DNA from: Chryseotalea sanaruensis
Lineage (GTDB): Bacteria; Bacteroidota; Bacteroidia; Cytophagales; Cyclobacteriaceae
Length of the DNA stretch: 64,000 bases
Direction of reading: 5' to 3'
Assembly (NCBI RefSeq): GCF_003990915.1
Contig: NZ_BHXQ01000003.1
Location: 434,001-498,000 of the forward strand
Position numbers and translations under genes: made by a program. Numbering within the stretch: position 1 is the first letter of the stretch; every line of letters starts with the position of its first letter. Under the pieces are notes generated by a model. That model was not told where the DNA came from and did no database searches. It worked only from the letters and a program-made list of their open reading frames with translations. Shown piece after piece: positions 1-9,352 of this stretch.

Positions 1-521
1 ACAGCCTCACTTGCTTTCAGCCTGTTGCCCATGCTGCACAATTCAAAAGCTTTATTAAAGCCTACGGCTCTTGGTAAAAAGAAAGACGAACCAGAGTCTG
101 GCACCAAACCAATATTGATAAAAATCTCAATCAATTGTGCTTCCTCATTGGCAACAATCACATCGCAAGCCAAGGCAATAGAACAACCAGCACCTGCTGC
201 TACACCATTCATACGACAAACAATGGGCTTCGGTAAATTACGCATCGCGCGAATAATCGGATTGTAACGTTTGTGTAAAGAATCCATAAACGAACGTTTC
301 TGCTGACCACTAGCAGCTTTCAAATCCTGACCCGAACAAAAAGCTTTACCCTCACCTGTCAACACCACCACACGAACCAATTCATCTTTGGCAACAGCCT
401 TCAATGCATCCTGTAGTTCATAAGTAATCTCATCATTCAATGCATTGTAAACATCAGGTCTGTTTAAAGTAATGCTAGCAACACCTTCTGCTACATCATA
501 TTTCAAAAAAGTATAAGCCAT
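1..521 (-). CDS. Enoyl-CoA hydratase/isomerase family protein (PaaG-like), 3' end missing
   Basis: Reading on the minus strand from ATG at 521 gives an open frame to the window edge (about 173 residues), so the C-terminus is outside. It begins MAYTFLKYDVAEGVASITLNRP, typical of the crotonase fold. The oxyanion-hole region reads GKAFCSGQDL, followed by RMNGVAAGAGCSIALACD. The stretch NIGLVPDSGSS, with Asp where hydratases have Glu, resembles PaaG-type isomerases that act on epoxyphenylacetyl-CoA. Known for the family: acyl-CoA double-bond hydration or isomerisation in fatty-acid or phenylacetate breakdown. It lies 9 bases after the PAP2-like gene and is probably last in an rpoN-led operon. No other phenylacetate genes are visible, so the exact substrate is uncertain. 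Confidence 0.85.
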   Translation of the reverse strand, partial: MAYTFLKYDVAEGVASITLNRPDVYNALNDEITYELQDALKAVAKDELVRVVVLTGEGKAFCSGQDLKAASGQQKRSFMDSLHKRYNPIIRAMRNLPKPIVCRMNGVAAGAGCSIALACDVIVANEEAQLIEIFINIGLVPDSGSSFFLPRAVGFNKAFELCSMGNRLKASEA

Positions 522-530
522 ATTTTTTAA

Positions 531-1154
531 TTAAAATAAATAGATCATCCCAATAGTACTCACCAAACAACCAACGCCAAATCCAACCATCACTTCTTTT
601 ACTGTATGTACCTGTAAATATAAGCGAGCAGTCATAACAGCACCCATAATCATAATAACAACAAGTAAAGGATAAAATAGTACTCCGTTCTCCGTCATCG
701 AATTCAACATCACCAGCATCACCATAAAACCACCCATCGCCAGACTATGTATGCTTGCCTTCATCCATAAGGTGACGATAAAAGAAGCTAATACCAAAGC
801 ATCAACTATGAACAAGAACTTCATAAATGGATCTTGCAAGCCGAAATGCAATTTAAGATGTAATAAAAAAGTAATCACACAATACAATAACGTAATCATC
901 AAAAATGGCGCAATACGCTCTTTTCGTAAGGGCATACTCATAGATGAGATCGTACCAAACACCTTAAAGAAATATACGTTAATAGCAGGCAGCAGAAATG
1001 TGCAAATAAAAATCAGCATCAAAACACCGCGAAATGATCGATCGCTAACAGGAAACATAGCCGGTGGATATAACCACGCAAACAGGGAAAATAAATAAGT
1101 GGCTAAGAGTAAAGGATGAGTAATAACAGAAATGAACTGGGCTAATAACTTCAT
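531..1154 (-). CDS. PAP2-superfamily-like integral membrane protein
   Basis: This is a 207-residue, very hydrophobic protein with about six predicted membrane segments and no cleavable signal peptide. Near the C-terminus KASIHSLAMGG resembles the second PAP2 phosphatase motif (SxH...G) and ARLYLQVHTVKEVMVGFGVG resembles the third (SRxxxxxHxxxDVxxG), though Ala replaces the usual Ser and Glu the usual Asp. The catalytic pattern is therefore degenerate, and whether it still dephosphorylates lipid phosphates is uncertain. It lies between rpoN (40 bases upstream) and the enoyl-CoA hydratase (9 bases downstream) on the same strand, so probably in their transcript. An AT-rich heptamer repeat occupies the short gap before it. 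Confidence 0.6.
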   Translation of the reverse strand: MKLLAQFISVITHPLLLATYLFSLFAWLYPPAMFPVSDRSFRGVLMLIFICTFLLPAINVYFFKVFGTISSMSMPLRKERIAPFLMITLLYCVITFLLHLKLHFGLQDPFMKFLFIVDALVLASFIVTLWMKASIHSLAMGGFMVMLVMLNSMTENGVLFYPLLVVIMIMGAVMTARLYLQVHTVKEVMVGFGVGCLVSTIGMIYLF

Positions 1155-1166
1155 TCAATTAATTTT

Positions 1167-1193
1167 AAATTTGAAATTTGAAATTTCAAATTG
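1167..1193. repeat. AT-rich heptamer repeat (TTTGAAA units)
   Basis: The gap between rpoN and the PAP2-like gene contains consecutive AAATTTG/AAATTTC units that are partly self-complementary. The same motif recurs at 10511-10528 and 50584-50621. Confidence 0.6.
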
Positions 1194-1194
1194 T

Positions 1195-2700
1195 CTACAA
1201 TTCCTTTCTCAACCTCGCTACCGGTATATTAAGCTGCTCGCGGTACTTCGCCACAGTTCTTCTGGCAATGTTATACCCCTTCTCATTCAAAATCTTTTCA
1301 ATCTTATCATCCGAAAGTGGTTTACCTTTAGGTTCAGCCACAATCAAATCTTTAATAATCTGCTTCACCTCTCTGCTACTTACCTCTTCGCCAGAGTCTG
1401 TTGCAATACCTTCAGAGAAAAAATACTTCAACGGAAAAATACCAAAATCAGTTTGCACTGCTTTGCTGCTGGCCACACGCGAAACAGTGGAGATATCCAT
1501 ATTAATCATCGTAGCAATATCTTTCAAAATCATAGGCTTCAACTTCGTCTCATCCCCTTCCTGAAAGTAATCATACTGAAAATCAACAATGGCCTTCATC
1601 GTGCGCAACAAAGTCTGTTGTCTTTGTTTAATCGCATCAATAAACCATTTAGCAGCATCCAACTTCTGTTTTACAAAAGTTACAGCCTCTTTTAATTTCT
1701 TGTCTTTCTTATCGCCTTTGTCGTAAGCCTTAAACATATCGGTGTACGATCGACTAATACGCAACTCAGGTGCATTGCGAGAATTCAGTGCCAAGTCCAA
1801 CTTGCCATTGTTGTTCGTTAAAATAAAATCCGGAATAATCACCTGATTTTTAGAAACACCCGTAGTGGCACTCACACCACCCGGTTTAGGATTCAAGCCT
1901 GAAATCAATGTGATGATATCCTTAATATCATCAGCATCTTCTTCAGCTATATCAAGTTTCTTAATAATTTTATCGTAATGTTTCTTTGTAAACTCCTCAT
2001 AGCAATCACGCACCGTCTGCATGGCTTTCTCCACCACATACGACTTCGTAAATTTATCAGCATCATCTTCTTCAATGCTTTGCTTCAAACGTTCAAGTTG
2101 CAGCAACAAACATTCCTGCAAATTTCGGGCAGCAATGCCAGCCGGATCAAAACTTTGAATTTTCTTTAAAATAGTTTCTACTTCTTCAGCTGTAGTATCA
2201 ATGCCCTGCGAGAAAGCTAGGTCATTAACAATAGCATCAAGTTCTCTTCTTATGTAGCCATCATTTTCAATACTACCAATAAGTTGTTTGCCAATATTGC
2301 TTTGCTTTTCATCAAGACCCAGGTAGCCAAGTTGCGTTAGCAACAACTCTTGTAAACTGGTGCCCATCACCATTGGCATCTCACGATCGTCCTCATCGCC
2401 ATCGCCATCACCCTGCATCTTATACCCACTGTAGTCATCATCTCGCAGGTAGTCATTAATGTCTAGTTCATCATCACCACTGGATGTCTCACCATATTCT
2501 TCTGGCTCAGCCTCTGCCGTATTATCATCAGTGGTGTCTGGTGTCTCTGTCTCACCCTCTTCCAAAGCAGGATTTATTTCCAGTTCCTCTTCAATTCTTG
2601 TCTCCAACTCGGCAGTAGGTACCTGTAGCAGTTTAATAAACTGAATCTGCTGCGGAGACAGCTTTTGTTGTAACGACTGATTTAACCCTAGTTTCTGCAT
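1195..2700 (-). CDS. rpoN: RNA polymerase sigma-54 factor RpoN
   Basis: The 501-residue protein has the full sigma-54 layout. A Gln/Leu-rich activator-interacting region I lies at residues 1-45 (QSLQQKLSPQQIQFIKLLQ). An acidic, low-complexity region II at about 45-115 is rich in Asp and Glu. The core-binding domain follows. The C-terminal DNA-binding domain ends with the RpoN box, read here as ARRTVAKYRE, about 20 residues from the end. Sigma-54 directs RNA polymerase to -24/-12 promoters and needs AAA+ activators; none is encoded in this window. The start ATG fits region I beginning at MQKLGLNQ. It heads an apparent operon with the PAP2-like and enoyl-CoA hydratase genes. Confidence 0.96.
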   Translation of the reverse strand: MQKLGLNQSLQQKLSPQQIQFIKLLQVPTAELETRIEEELEINPALEEGETETPDTTDDNTAEAEPEEYGETSSGDDELDINDYLRDDDYSGYKMQGDGDGDEDDREMPMVMGTSLQELLLTQLGYLGLDEKQSNIGKQLIGSIENDGYIRRELDAIVNDLAFSQGIDTTAEEVETILKKIQSFDPAGIAARNLQECLLLQLERLKQSIEEDDADKFTKSYVVEKAMQTVRDCYEEFTKKHYDKIIKKLDIAEEDADDIKDIITLISGLNPKPGGVSATTGVSKNQVIIPDFILTNNNGKLDLALNSRNAPELRISRSYTDMFKAYDKGDKKDKKLKEAVTFVKQKLDAAKWFIDAIKQRQQTLLRTMKAIVDFQYDYFQEGDETKLKPMILKDIATMINMDISTVSRVASSKAVQTDFGIFPLKYFFSEGIATDSGEEVSSREVKQIIKDLIVAEPKGKPLSDDKIEKILNEKGYNIARRTVAKYREQLNIPVARLRKEL

Positions 2701-2786
2701 ACCTGAATTCTAAACAAAGTTATCATTTCAACGCAAGCCATAAAAAAAATCATGCCACAAGTATCAATTCTTTTGGCGGCTTTTTT

Positions 2787-2828
2787 GTACCTGCCTCCCG
2801 CTGCAAAACCATAAGCACAGGCAGGTAC
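2787..2828. repeat. Inverted repeat, 10-bp arms
   Basis: GTACCTGCCT at 2787-2796 is exactly repeated in inverse as AGGCAGGTAC at 2819-2828 with a 22-base loop. It lies in the 569-base gene-free stretch between rpoN and asnS, which otherwise holds the palindromes listed next and no convincing gene. Confidence 0.6.
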
Positions 2829-3002
2829 TCAAACCGGGCTATTCGCTACAATCTTTTTGCGCCAGCCCACAAATCCCAGCGGCAAAAAGGATTTACGCTA
2901 CTATCCCTGGCCGATAGGGTTTCATAAAAATGAGTCTGGCATAAAAACTAAACACGAGTTCAAATAGCCTGCATTTCAGCACTTTACAAAATATTTTAAC
3001 CC

Positions 3003-3127
3003 ATAGTTTGTGTCCTCACAGACCATCTCTCTTCTTTAACATGGTCTTTATCCTCACAGACCATCCATTTCGGTCTGTGAGGACACAGACCGAGGAGTAG
3101 AATACTGGTTCGTGAAGACACGAACCA
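3003..3127. repeat. Cluster of four short palindromes (GGTCTGTG family)
   Basis: Four hairpin-forming units lie head to tail: 3003-3025 (imperfect), 3041-3064 (one arm degenerate), 3071-3092 (CGGTCTGTG-AGGA-CACAGACCG, perfect 9-bp arms) and 3106-3127 (TGGTTCGTG-AAGA-CACGAACCA, perfect arms of a variant sequence). Loops are 3-4 bases. The same family occurs after asnS. They resemble dispersed REP-type elements; no transposase gene is nearby. Confidence 0.75.
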
Positions 3128-3269
3128 AGGCATTGGCATTGAACGAGCTGGCGTTTTGATGACAACACATCCTTTTCAATTTTGACAAGTCTTGCCAATT
3201 CACGTTTTTTGCGGTCTTTATTGAAAGTGTGCCTTACAAAATCTGTAACAGCATTCAGCCAAAACGATT

Positions 3270-4703
3270 ATGAGAACAGCTAAAATCAAAGATTTACTTA
3301 AAACCACCCCTGCTAACCAACATGTTACTGTACAGGGTTGGGTAAAAACCTTCCGCAACAACCAGTTTATTTCCATGAACGATGGATCAACCATTAATAA
3401 TTTACAGGCTGTTGTTGAGTTGGGTAAGTTTGACGAAGCCACACTCAAGCGCATTACAACCGGAGCATGTCTCGCAGTTACTGGCGAACTAATTCCTTCA
3501 CCAGCAAAAGGCCAAACGGTAGAAGTAAAAGTTGAGAGCATCGAGATTTATGGTGACAGCGATCCTGAATCTTTTCCGCTTCAGCCTAAAAAACACTCCC
3601 TTGAATTCCTTCGTGAAATAGCCCATTTACGTGTACGCACTAACACTTTCAGTGCTGTTTTCCGCGTAAGGCATAACATGGCTTTTGCTGTGCATAAGTT
3701 TTTTAACGACAGAGGTTTCTTCTACATACACACACCCATCATTACGGGTTCCGATGCTGAAGGTGCTGGTGATATGTTCCGTGTAACCACGCTTGACATG
3801 GAAAAACCACCACGTACAGAAGAAGGAAAAATTAATTATAAAGAAGACTTCTTCGGCCGCGAAGCTAACCTCACTGTTTCCGGTCAGCTGGAAGGCGAAA
3901 CTTTTGCCATGGGGCTTGGCGATATCTATACTTTCGGCCCAACATTTCGTGCCGAAAATTCCAATACCTCACGTCACTTAGCAGAGTTCTGGATGATAGA
4001 ACCAGAAATGGCTTTCTACGACATTAACGACAACATGCAGTTGGCACAAGACTTCATTCAATACTTGTGTAAATATGCTTTAGACAATTGCCAGGAAGAT
4101 CTCGAATTCCTCGATAAGCGCGCTAAAGAAGAAGAAGCAGCCAAACCACAAGATCAGCGCAGCGAACTAGGTTTAATCGAAAGACTAAAGTTTGTTGTCG
4201 AAAATGATTTCCAACGCCTTACTTATACAGAGGCCATTGATATTCTCAGAGAATCCACACCCAACAAGAAGAAGAAATTCCAGTATTTGATCAACGAATG
4301 GGGAGCCGATTTACAAAGTGAGCACGAACGCTTTCTGGTGGAAAAACATTTTAAGAAACCTGTTATCCTCTACAACTACCCGGCAGCTATCAAATCGTTC
4401 TACATGCGCCAGAACGAAGATGGAAAAACAGTAGCCGCAATGGATGTACTTTTCCCGGGTATTGGCGAAATCATTGGTGGATCACAACGCGAAGAGCGCT
4501 ACGATCGCCTGATAAATCGTGTTAAAGAATTAGGCATCTCTGAAGAAACGATTTGGTGGTATTTAGAACTGCGTAAATTCGGTACTGCTCCGCACGCAGG
4601 TTTTGGTTTAGGCTTCGAACGATTAATTCAGTTCGTTACCGGCATGACCAACATCCGCGATGTAATCGCTTACCCACGCTACCCAGGCAGCGCTGAGTTT
4701 TAA
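3270..4703 (+). CDS. asnS: Asparagine--tRNA ligase
   Basis: This 477-residue class II aminoacyl-tRNA synthetase charges tRNA-Asn with asparagine in the cytoplasm. The N-terminal OB-fold anticodon-binding domain (residues about 1-110, [21 protein letters not shown]) precedes the catalytic domain. Class II motif 2 is visible as [21 protein letters not shown] and motif 3 as [12 protein letters not shown] near the C-terminus. Length matches the bacterial family (about 465-480). The catalytic domain carries a mid-domain insertion rich in Glu and Lys ([14 protein letters not shown]), common in AsnRS. The ATG at 3270 gives the expected start [10 protein letters not shown]. The gene stands alone, bracketed by short palindromic repeats on both sides. 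Confidence 0.97.
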   Translation: MRTAKIKDLLKTTPANQHVTVQGWVKTFRNNQFISMNDGSTINNLQAVVELGKFDEATLKRITTGACLAVTGELIPSPAKGQTVEVKVESIEIYGDSDPESFPLQPKKHSLEFLREIAHLRVRTNTFSAVFRVRHNMAFAVHKFFNDRGFFYIHTPIITGSDAEGAGDMFRVTTLDMEKPPRTEEGKINYKEDFFGREANLTVSGQLEGETFAMGLGDIYTFGPTFRAENSNTSRHLAEFWMIEPEMAFYDINDNMQLAQDFIQYLCKYALDNCQEDLEFLDKRAKEEEAAKPQDQRSELGLIERLKFVVENDFQRLTYTEAIDILRESTPNKKKKFQYLINEWGADLQSEHERFLVEKHFKKPVILYNYPAAIKSFYMRQNEDGKTVAAMDVLFPGIGEIIGGSQREERYDRLINRVKELGISEETIWWYLELRKFGTAPHAGFGLGFERLIQFVTGMTNIRDVIAYPRYPGSAEF

Positions 4704-4716
4704 TTATTCCTCATAC

Positions 4717-4823
4717 ATGGTCTGTGCATCACAGACCATTACCATCTAATCTTCCTCATCGTTAGCAAAGCAACGCTGAGGAAATCAAACTCCTCCTCCA
4801 TGGTCTGTGTCCCCACAGACCAT
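4717..4823. repeat. Palindromes downstream of asnS (GGTCTGTG family plus one other hairpin)
   Basis: Two near-identical palindromes lie at 4717-4739 (ATGGTCTGTG-CAT-CACAGACCAT) and 4800-4823 (ATGGTCTGTG-TCCC-CACAGACCAT), each with perfect 10-bp arms. Between them, 4752-4783 forms a different hairpin with 12-base arms and one mismatch. They belong to the same family as the units at 3003-3127 upstream of asnS. The first may also serve as an asnS terminator, although no T-run follows. Confidence 0.75.
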
Positions 4824-4948
4824 TCCTGCCTGTTCCTAGTTAATCTGACGCTAATTGCAATTTGCTACTAATCAATTATCTTTATTTACTATATGGAGAT
4901 TTGCAATCCAGCTAGTATTATAGTTACATTACTTACCCCATCATCAAA

Positions 4949-5923
4949 ATGAAAAAGATAAAATTTTTCTCAGCATTTTCAGTATTGTTTTTTCTCTCAA
5001 CTTTTAGCTTCGCGCAAACAGAAAAACCCACATACAAATCAGCTGCTGATAGCTTCGAAAAGAATTACAATGCAGATAATTACGATGCAATCTTTGCAGG
5101 CTTCTCACCTGAAATGCAAAAAGCATTACCTATAGAAAAAACCAAAGAATTTCTAACAAGCTTAAAACAACAGGCTGGAAAAATTACCAAGCGTGAATTT
5201 GTAAAATACGAGCAAAGCTATGCAGTCTATAAAACAAATTTTGAAAAAGCACTTCTTGCCCTTACAGTCTCAGTTGACGATAAATCAGCAATAAATGGCT
5301 TTTTTATAAAACCCTTTATAGAAGATAATCTACCAAAACCAGAGCGCAATACTACCAAGTTAATGCTGCCATTTAAGGACGAATGGCATGTAGTATGGGG
5401 TGGAGATACCAAAGAAATAAACTACCATGTTGAAAGTAAAGCTCAGAAAAATGCTTTTGATATGGTCATCAAAAATGAAAAAGGGAATTCATATAAAACG
5501 GATGGAAAAACTAATGAAGATTACTATGCCTTCAATAAAGAATTAATCGCTCCTTGCGATGGTACAGTTGTTTTAGTTGTAGATGGTATAAAAGACAACG
5601 AACCCGGAGCTTCAAACCCATTGTATGTTCCAGGTAATACAGTAATTATAAAAACAGCTAATAATGAATATTTGTTTTTTGGACACTTCAAACAAAACTC
5701 CATTGTTGTAAAACAAGGGCAGAAAGTAAATCAAGGACAACTATTAGGACTCTGTGGCAATTCTGGAAATTCCTCTGAGCCTCATTTACACTTTCATATC
5801 CAAAATGTAGAGGATATGAATGTGGCAACCGGAATAAAATGCTACTTCGATAAGATTCTTGTAAATGGAGAGGCTAAGACTAACTACTCACCCATTCAAC
5901 ACCAAAAAGTAAAAAACCAATAG
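4949..5923 (+). CDS. Secreted M23-family peptidase with N-terminal DUF3887-like domain
   Basis: A signal peptide is visible (MKKIKFFSAFSVLFFLSTFSFAQ). Residues about 30-125 form an alpha/beta domain like DUF3887 (SAADSFEKNYNADNYDAIFAGFSPEMQ). Residues about 150-315 are a LytM/M23 metallopeptidase domain: APCDGTVV, FFGHF and the zinc-site signature HLHFH (His279, His281, His283). An upstream Asp in QKNAFDM probably completes the metal site. Family members cut peptidoglycan cross-bridges in the periplasm. The canonical HxxxD start of the domain is not obvious, as in related bacterial proteins where it is spaced differently, so activity is probable rather than certain. It is monocistronic as far as seen. 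Confidence 0.8.
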   Translation: MKKIKFFSAFSVLFFLSTFSFAQTEKPTYKSAADSFEKNYNADNYDAIFAGFSPEMQKALPIEKTKEFLTSLKQQAGKITKREFVKYEQSYAVYKTNFEKALLALTVSVDDKSAINGFFIKPFIEDNLPKPERNTTKLMLPFKDEWHVVWGGDTKEINYHVESKAQKNAFDMVIKNEKGNSYKTDGKTNEDYYAFNKELIAPCDGTVVLVVDGIKDNEPGASNPLYVPGNTVIIKTANNEYLFFGHFKQNSIVVKQGQKVNQGQLLGLCGNSGNSSEPHLHFHIQNVEDMNVATGIKCYFDKILVNGEAKTNYSPIQHQKVKNQ

Positions 5924-6072
5924 AGAATTTAAAAGGGTATTTTCTAATGTTCTCTCATGAAAATCACCGTTGGATCACACTGAAGAATAACTTCTCAAGA
6001 TTATAACCTTCGAAGGGATATTGTTATTAAGAATTTTTTTAAGTCCGCCAATACTTGTAAGATATCAATACC

Positions 6073-6537
6073 ATGTTAACGGGTATAAAAATAAAAAGAG
6101 TAGAAAAACAAGATGAAATTCCATTCAATTTGCTTTTACTAGCTGATCCTTCAAAAGAAAACATCAATAAATACATTTTTAGCGCTGACATTTATACAGT
6201 CAAAAAAGAAGGGCTCATCATCGGCTGCTATGTGCTTCAATCCGTAAATCGTGAAAGTATCGAAATAAAAAATATAGCAATTGAGCCTGCATACCAAGGT
6301 AAAGGCGTTGGTACTCATTTATTGAATCATGCTTTTGAAATCGCCAAAACGAAAGGATTCGAAAAAATACTTATTGGAACCGGTAACTCCAGCGTGGCAC
6401 AACTGTGCCTATATCAAAAAGTTGGCTTCCGTATCAATAAAATAATAAAAGATTTCTTTACCGATAACTATGATGAACCCATCATTGAAAATGGAATTGA
6501 ATGCAGAGATATGATTATACTTTCAAAAGATTTATAA
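6073..6537 (+). CDS. GNAT-family N-acetyltransferase
   Basis: This is a 154-residue single-domain GNAT protein. The acetyl-CoA-binding motif A is clear: IKNIAIEPAYQGKGVGTHLLNHAFEIAK, with the Q/RxxGxG/A pyrophosphate loop QGKGVG. Motif B follows as LCLYQKVGFRINKI. The family transfers acetyl groups from acetyl-CoA to amines or protein N-termini. The substrate cannot be told from sequence. It stands alone between the M23 peptidase and the FISUMP lipoprotein, both on the same strand but 150-200 bases away. Confidence 0.85.
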   Translation: MLTGIKIKRVEKQDEIPFNLLLLADPSKENINKYIFSADIYTVKKEGLIIGCYVLQSVNRESIEIKNIAIEPAYQGKGVGTHLLNHAFEIAKTKGFEKILIGTGNSSVAQLCLYQKVGFRINKIIKDFFTDNYDEPIIENGIECRDMIILSKDL

Positions 6538-6736
6538 GCATCAAAATTCTGCAGTCTTAATAGCAGCACCAAATCACCACTATCCGCATTAAAATTTACT
6601 GCTTTTAAAAAATCTCACCCTTATAAAGGGAGCGTTCTTAATCAATCGAGATTAGTTTTACCAACATCTTTGGTGAAACGTAACTTTAAAAAAGTTCCAG
6701 CGTTACAATCGCATTGTTACCAAAAAAATTATACTG

Positions 6737-7351
6737 ATGTTTCATAACTCAAAAATTTTAATATTCATTACAACACTGAGTACATTTATAAGCTGTAAAG
6801 ATGATGAACCAATCACACCTACCCCAACTAGTGTTACTATTGAAAATAATTCTTACCCAACCATAACCTTTGGTGATCAAACATGGACAATAGTTAATTA
6901 CGCAGGTACTGGTGGTTTGAGTTTTGACGCCACTAATTCTAAACCTGAATATGGAAAGTACTATACTAAAGCAGAGGTAGAGGCTATTATTCTGCCTGAA
7001 GGTTGGCGCTTACCTACAGTCGAAGATTTTAAAAAACTAGCAGCGTTTCATAACATTACTATACCCAGTTATGGCACGGAAACAGAAAAAATAAAAACAC
7101 TCACTTCGGTAAGCAATTGGAAAAATGTTAATGGCACCAACACTTCCAAATTTAATATCTATCCCACTGGTTACATCTTTGGTACAGGTCAGCCTCTCGA
7201 TGGTGATGTTGCAGAGTTCTGGATGACAGAAGGTTTATCCTTAAGTATTCAAGAGGGAGGACTTAACATGACTTCGCTAAGAATGGTAGTTTACGATAGT
7301 AACGACAGTCCTGATTACAGATTTACAGTAAGGTTTGTTAAAGATAATTAG
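6737..7351 (+). CDS. Lipoprotein with FISUMP-type (major paralogous) domain
   Basis: The 204-residue protein starts with a lipoprotein signal (SKILIFITTLSTFISC), lipobox cysteine at about residue 20, followed by Asp residues. The remainder matches the pattern of the Fibrobacter succinogenes major paralogous domain: FGDQTWTIVNY near the start, then YYTKAEVEAIILPEGWRLPTVEDFKKL. The EGWRLPT motif is typical. Such proteins are surface or periplasmic lipoproteins of unknown function found in many copies in Bacteroidota and Fibrobacterota. The stop lies 17 bases from that of the convergent barrel gene, leaving little room for a terminator. Confidence 0.75.
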   Translation: MFHNSKILIFITTLSTFISCKDDEPITPTPTSVTIENNSYPTITFGDQTWTIVNYAGTGGLSFDATNSKPEYGKYYTKAEVEAIILPEGWRLPTVEDFKKLAAFHNITIPSYGTETEKIKTLTSVSNWKNVNGTNTSKFNIYPTGYIFGTGQPLDGDVAEFWMTEGLSLSIQEGGLNMTSLRMVVYDSNDSPDYRFTVRFVKDN

Positions 7352-7368
7352 AACTTAAATCTCTCAAT

Positions 7369-9081
7369 CTATAACCCAAAACTATACACATAGCCAACAT
7401 TGCCAGTAAACTCTGTAAAAGATTTTTGTTCAGCGTTATTTGTTTTCCTTTCAATCATAGCCGCACTTAAAGTAAGCACATGCTTCTTTTTCAATGTAAG
7501 AGCCCCACTTGTCTTAAAATTCAGTACTGCATTGCCAGAAGTAAATTGATTATTTGTATTGTTATACGAGCTTGAAAACATTAACCTGAATTTCTTATCA
7601 AAAAAAGTGTGCGATAAAGACAACACAGGACCAAATGTTTGTGAGTCAATTCCTGAACCTCTATTAACTGAGGTGTTTAAAGAGAAGCTCATAAGTATAT
7701 TTTGGGGCACCCAATTAATAGAGTAAGCAACATTTGTATTATAAAATGCTGTACCACCGTTTTGCTTGACGCCTCCCTGCTTATCCGCAGCGGTTTGGTA
7801 CATTAAATTAACACTCATGTTTTGCTTTCTGTCTTCACTCTTCCCCAAAGAGTATGAAAATGAAAGATTGGCACTTTGCGACAACTGCGTGAAGTTCAAC
7901 GTATCAAGATTATCATAAGGACTTAGCTGGTTGATATCAACAAACTGAGAACGTATGTTGGCAAAAGATTGAAAAGTGGAATACGCAGCTGATAAAGTAG
8001 CTTGTTGTGATGGAGTATAGTTCACATTAATTGACCCAATCATTCTTCTAAAGCTACTTAGTTTTTCCTGATCAAGATTATCACGTTGCGTACCCACACT
8101 TGCATTGACTTGCATTTTACTTTTCAATAAACTGGATGCTACATTGATTGTAATATTTTCTAAATCGCTATTAAAAAAATAAGCACCATGCGTTCTGTAT
8201 CCAGGGTCAATACGTTCAAAACCCAATCCAATGCTTTGCCCGGAAAACTGATAATTGAATGAGGCTTTAAAAGCCTGATAATAGGCTGACGATGATCGGG
8301 AAGTAAACAAAAATTCAGGACTCGCTAAAATATGACTCTGGTGAATAGCTGTATCTCTTGTATCACGTGTTAAAGCACTACCAGCCAGTTCTGCATGCAA
8401 TAAAAATTGTTTGAGTACAGTGGTGCCACACGCAAAACTAACTACCAGATTTTCTTCTGCAAAAATACTCAAGCTATCTGGCAATGCACCTATTGAGTTT
8501 AAATCATCTGTCGATCTGAAAAGAATGAAGTCAATTGAATTTTTACCGTCTTTATAACCTGCCTTAAAGCCTGTACCCATTCGCTCAAAAGCAGGTGTTG
8601 CATCACTATAGGTTGTATCATACGTTACTGGTTTTAGAAATCTACCATGTAATGCGTTTAACGACCACCTACCTTCTGGCACTACATCTATGCCCGCACC
8701 TAAAAAAATATGTCCGCTAACCGTATAAGGCGAGAAAGACATACTCGTATAGCCCAAGTGTGCAGTAACAAATTTATAACTAGGGTTAATACTATACTGA
8801 TTAAAAGGTTGCTGAAAAGAAGTGTTTTGGTTAGAGAGCGAAAAACTAAACGGAATGCTCCATCCGTAAATAGATAAATTCAAACTTGCATTAGCAAAGT
8901 AAGTATAAGGCACTCGTCTGGATTCAATACCACTTACACCATAAAACAATTGACTGAAAGAGGTAGACCCGTTAATCGCTAGCGGCTTCTCATTTCCGAT
9001 ATCATCTAGTTCTTGTCCGTAAACAAAGCTTACTGAAAATATTTGCATCACTAGAAATAGAATGAATTTTTGCATGTTCAT
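7369..9081 (-). CDS. Predicted outer-membrane beta-barrel protein, function unknown
   Basis: The protein has a signal peptide (MNMQKFILFLVMQIFSVSFVYGQ) followed by more than 500 residues rich in alternating aromatic/polar strands and turns. It ends in an aromatic-Gly-Leu terminus (YVYSFGL), as outer-membrane barrels do. I chose the ATG at 9081 (570 residues) because a GGAA ribosome-binding-like sequence precedes it and the signal peptide starts there. A frame extension to 9147 has no signal-like start, and 9075 is an equally possible ATG. No TonB box, plug or enzymatic motif is seen. I do not recognise a named family. It is convergent with the FISUMP lipoprotein gene. Confidence 0.6.
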   Translation of the reverse strand: MNMQKFILFLVMQIFSVSFVYGQELDDIGNEKPLAINGSTSFSQLFYGVSGIESRRVPYTYFANASLNLSIYGWSIPFSFSLSNQNTSFQQPFNQYSINPSYKFVTAHLGYTSMSFSPYTVSGHIFLGAGIDVVPEGRWSLNALHGRFLKPVTYDTTYSDATPAFERMGTGFKAGYKDGKNSIDFILFRSTDDLNSIGALPDSLSIFAEENLVVSFACGTTVLKQFLLHAELAGSALTRDTRDTAIHQSHILASPEFLFTSRSSSAYYQAFKASFNYQFSGQSIGLGFERIDPGYRTHGAYFFNSDLENITINVASSLLKSKMQVNASVGTQRDNLDQEKLSSFRRMIGSINVNYTPSQQATLSAAYSTFQSFANIRSQFVDINQLSPYDNLDTLNFTQLSQSANLSFSYSLGKSEDRKQNMSVNLMYQTAADKQGGVKQNGGTAFYNTNVAYSINWVPQNILMSFSLNTSVNRGSGIDSQTFGPVLSLSHTFFDKKFRLMFSSSYNNTNNQFTSGNAVLNFKTSGALTLKKKHVLTLSAAMIERKTNNAEQKSFTEFTGNVGYVYSFGL

Positions 9082-9324
9082 TTCCAACGAGTTATAGCGG
9101 CTGGAAAACAAAATTAGAACAAGGCAATATTCAAACAAATGAGGCATGTCAAACGAACCTGCCTATTATCTGGATTGCATACAAACAATGAGAAAGAAAA
9201 ACGAGTTAATTAATCGAAATACAAGATTGTGCTTCTAAATGAAGAAAACACTCTATTTCAATTTGATCTTTTATGCACAACAATTGATCTGCGGCCGATT
9301 AGAATACTTCTTTAACACAAGCAA

Positions 9325-9351
9325 AAAAAAGCCTCCATTCAAGGACATTGG
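9325..9351 (-). terminator. Intrinsic terminator of the second GNAT gene
   Basis: On the minus strand, AGCC...TCC-loop-GGA-GGCT is followed by eight T residues. It begins immediately after the stop codon of the gene at 9353-9859. The stem has a 4-base bulge. Confidence 0.55.
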
Positions 9352-9352
9352 C

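Noticed and set aside
25..267. Plus-strand ORF at the window start
   Set aside because: It is antisense to the enoyl-CoA hydratase gene, whose motifs are clear.
1132..1695. Plus-strand ORFs across rpoN
   Set aside because: They are shadows of the well-supported sigma-54 gene on the minus strand.
2829..3000. tRNA-like or RNA gene in the asnS upstream gap
   Set aside because: No cloverleaf, T-arm sequence or acceptor pairing could be made from this stretch.
3016..3198. 60-residue ORF on the minus strand before asnS
   Set aside because: It reads straight through the palindromic repeat cluster, so its codons are explained by the repeats.
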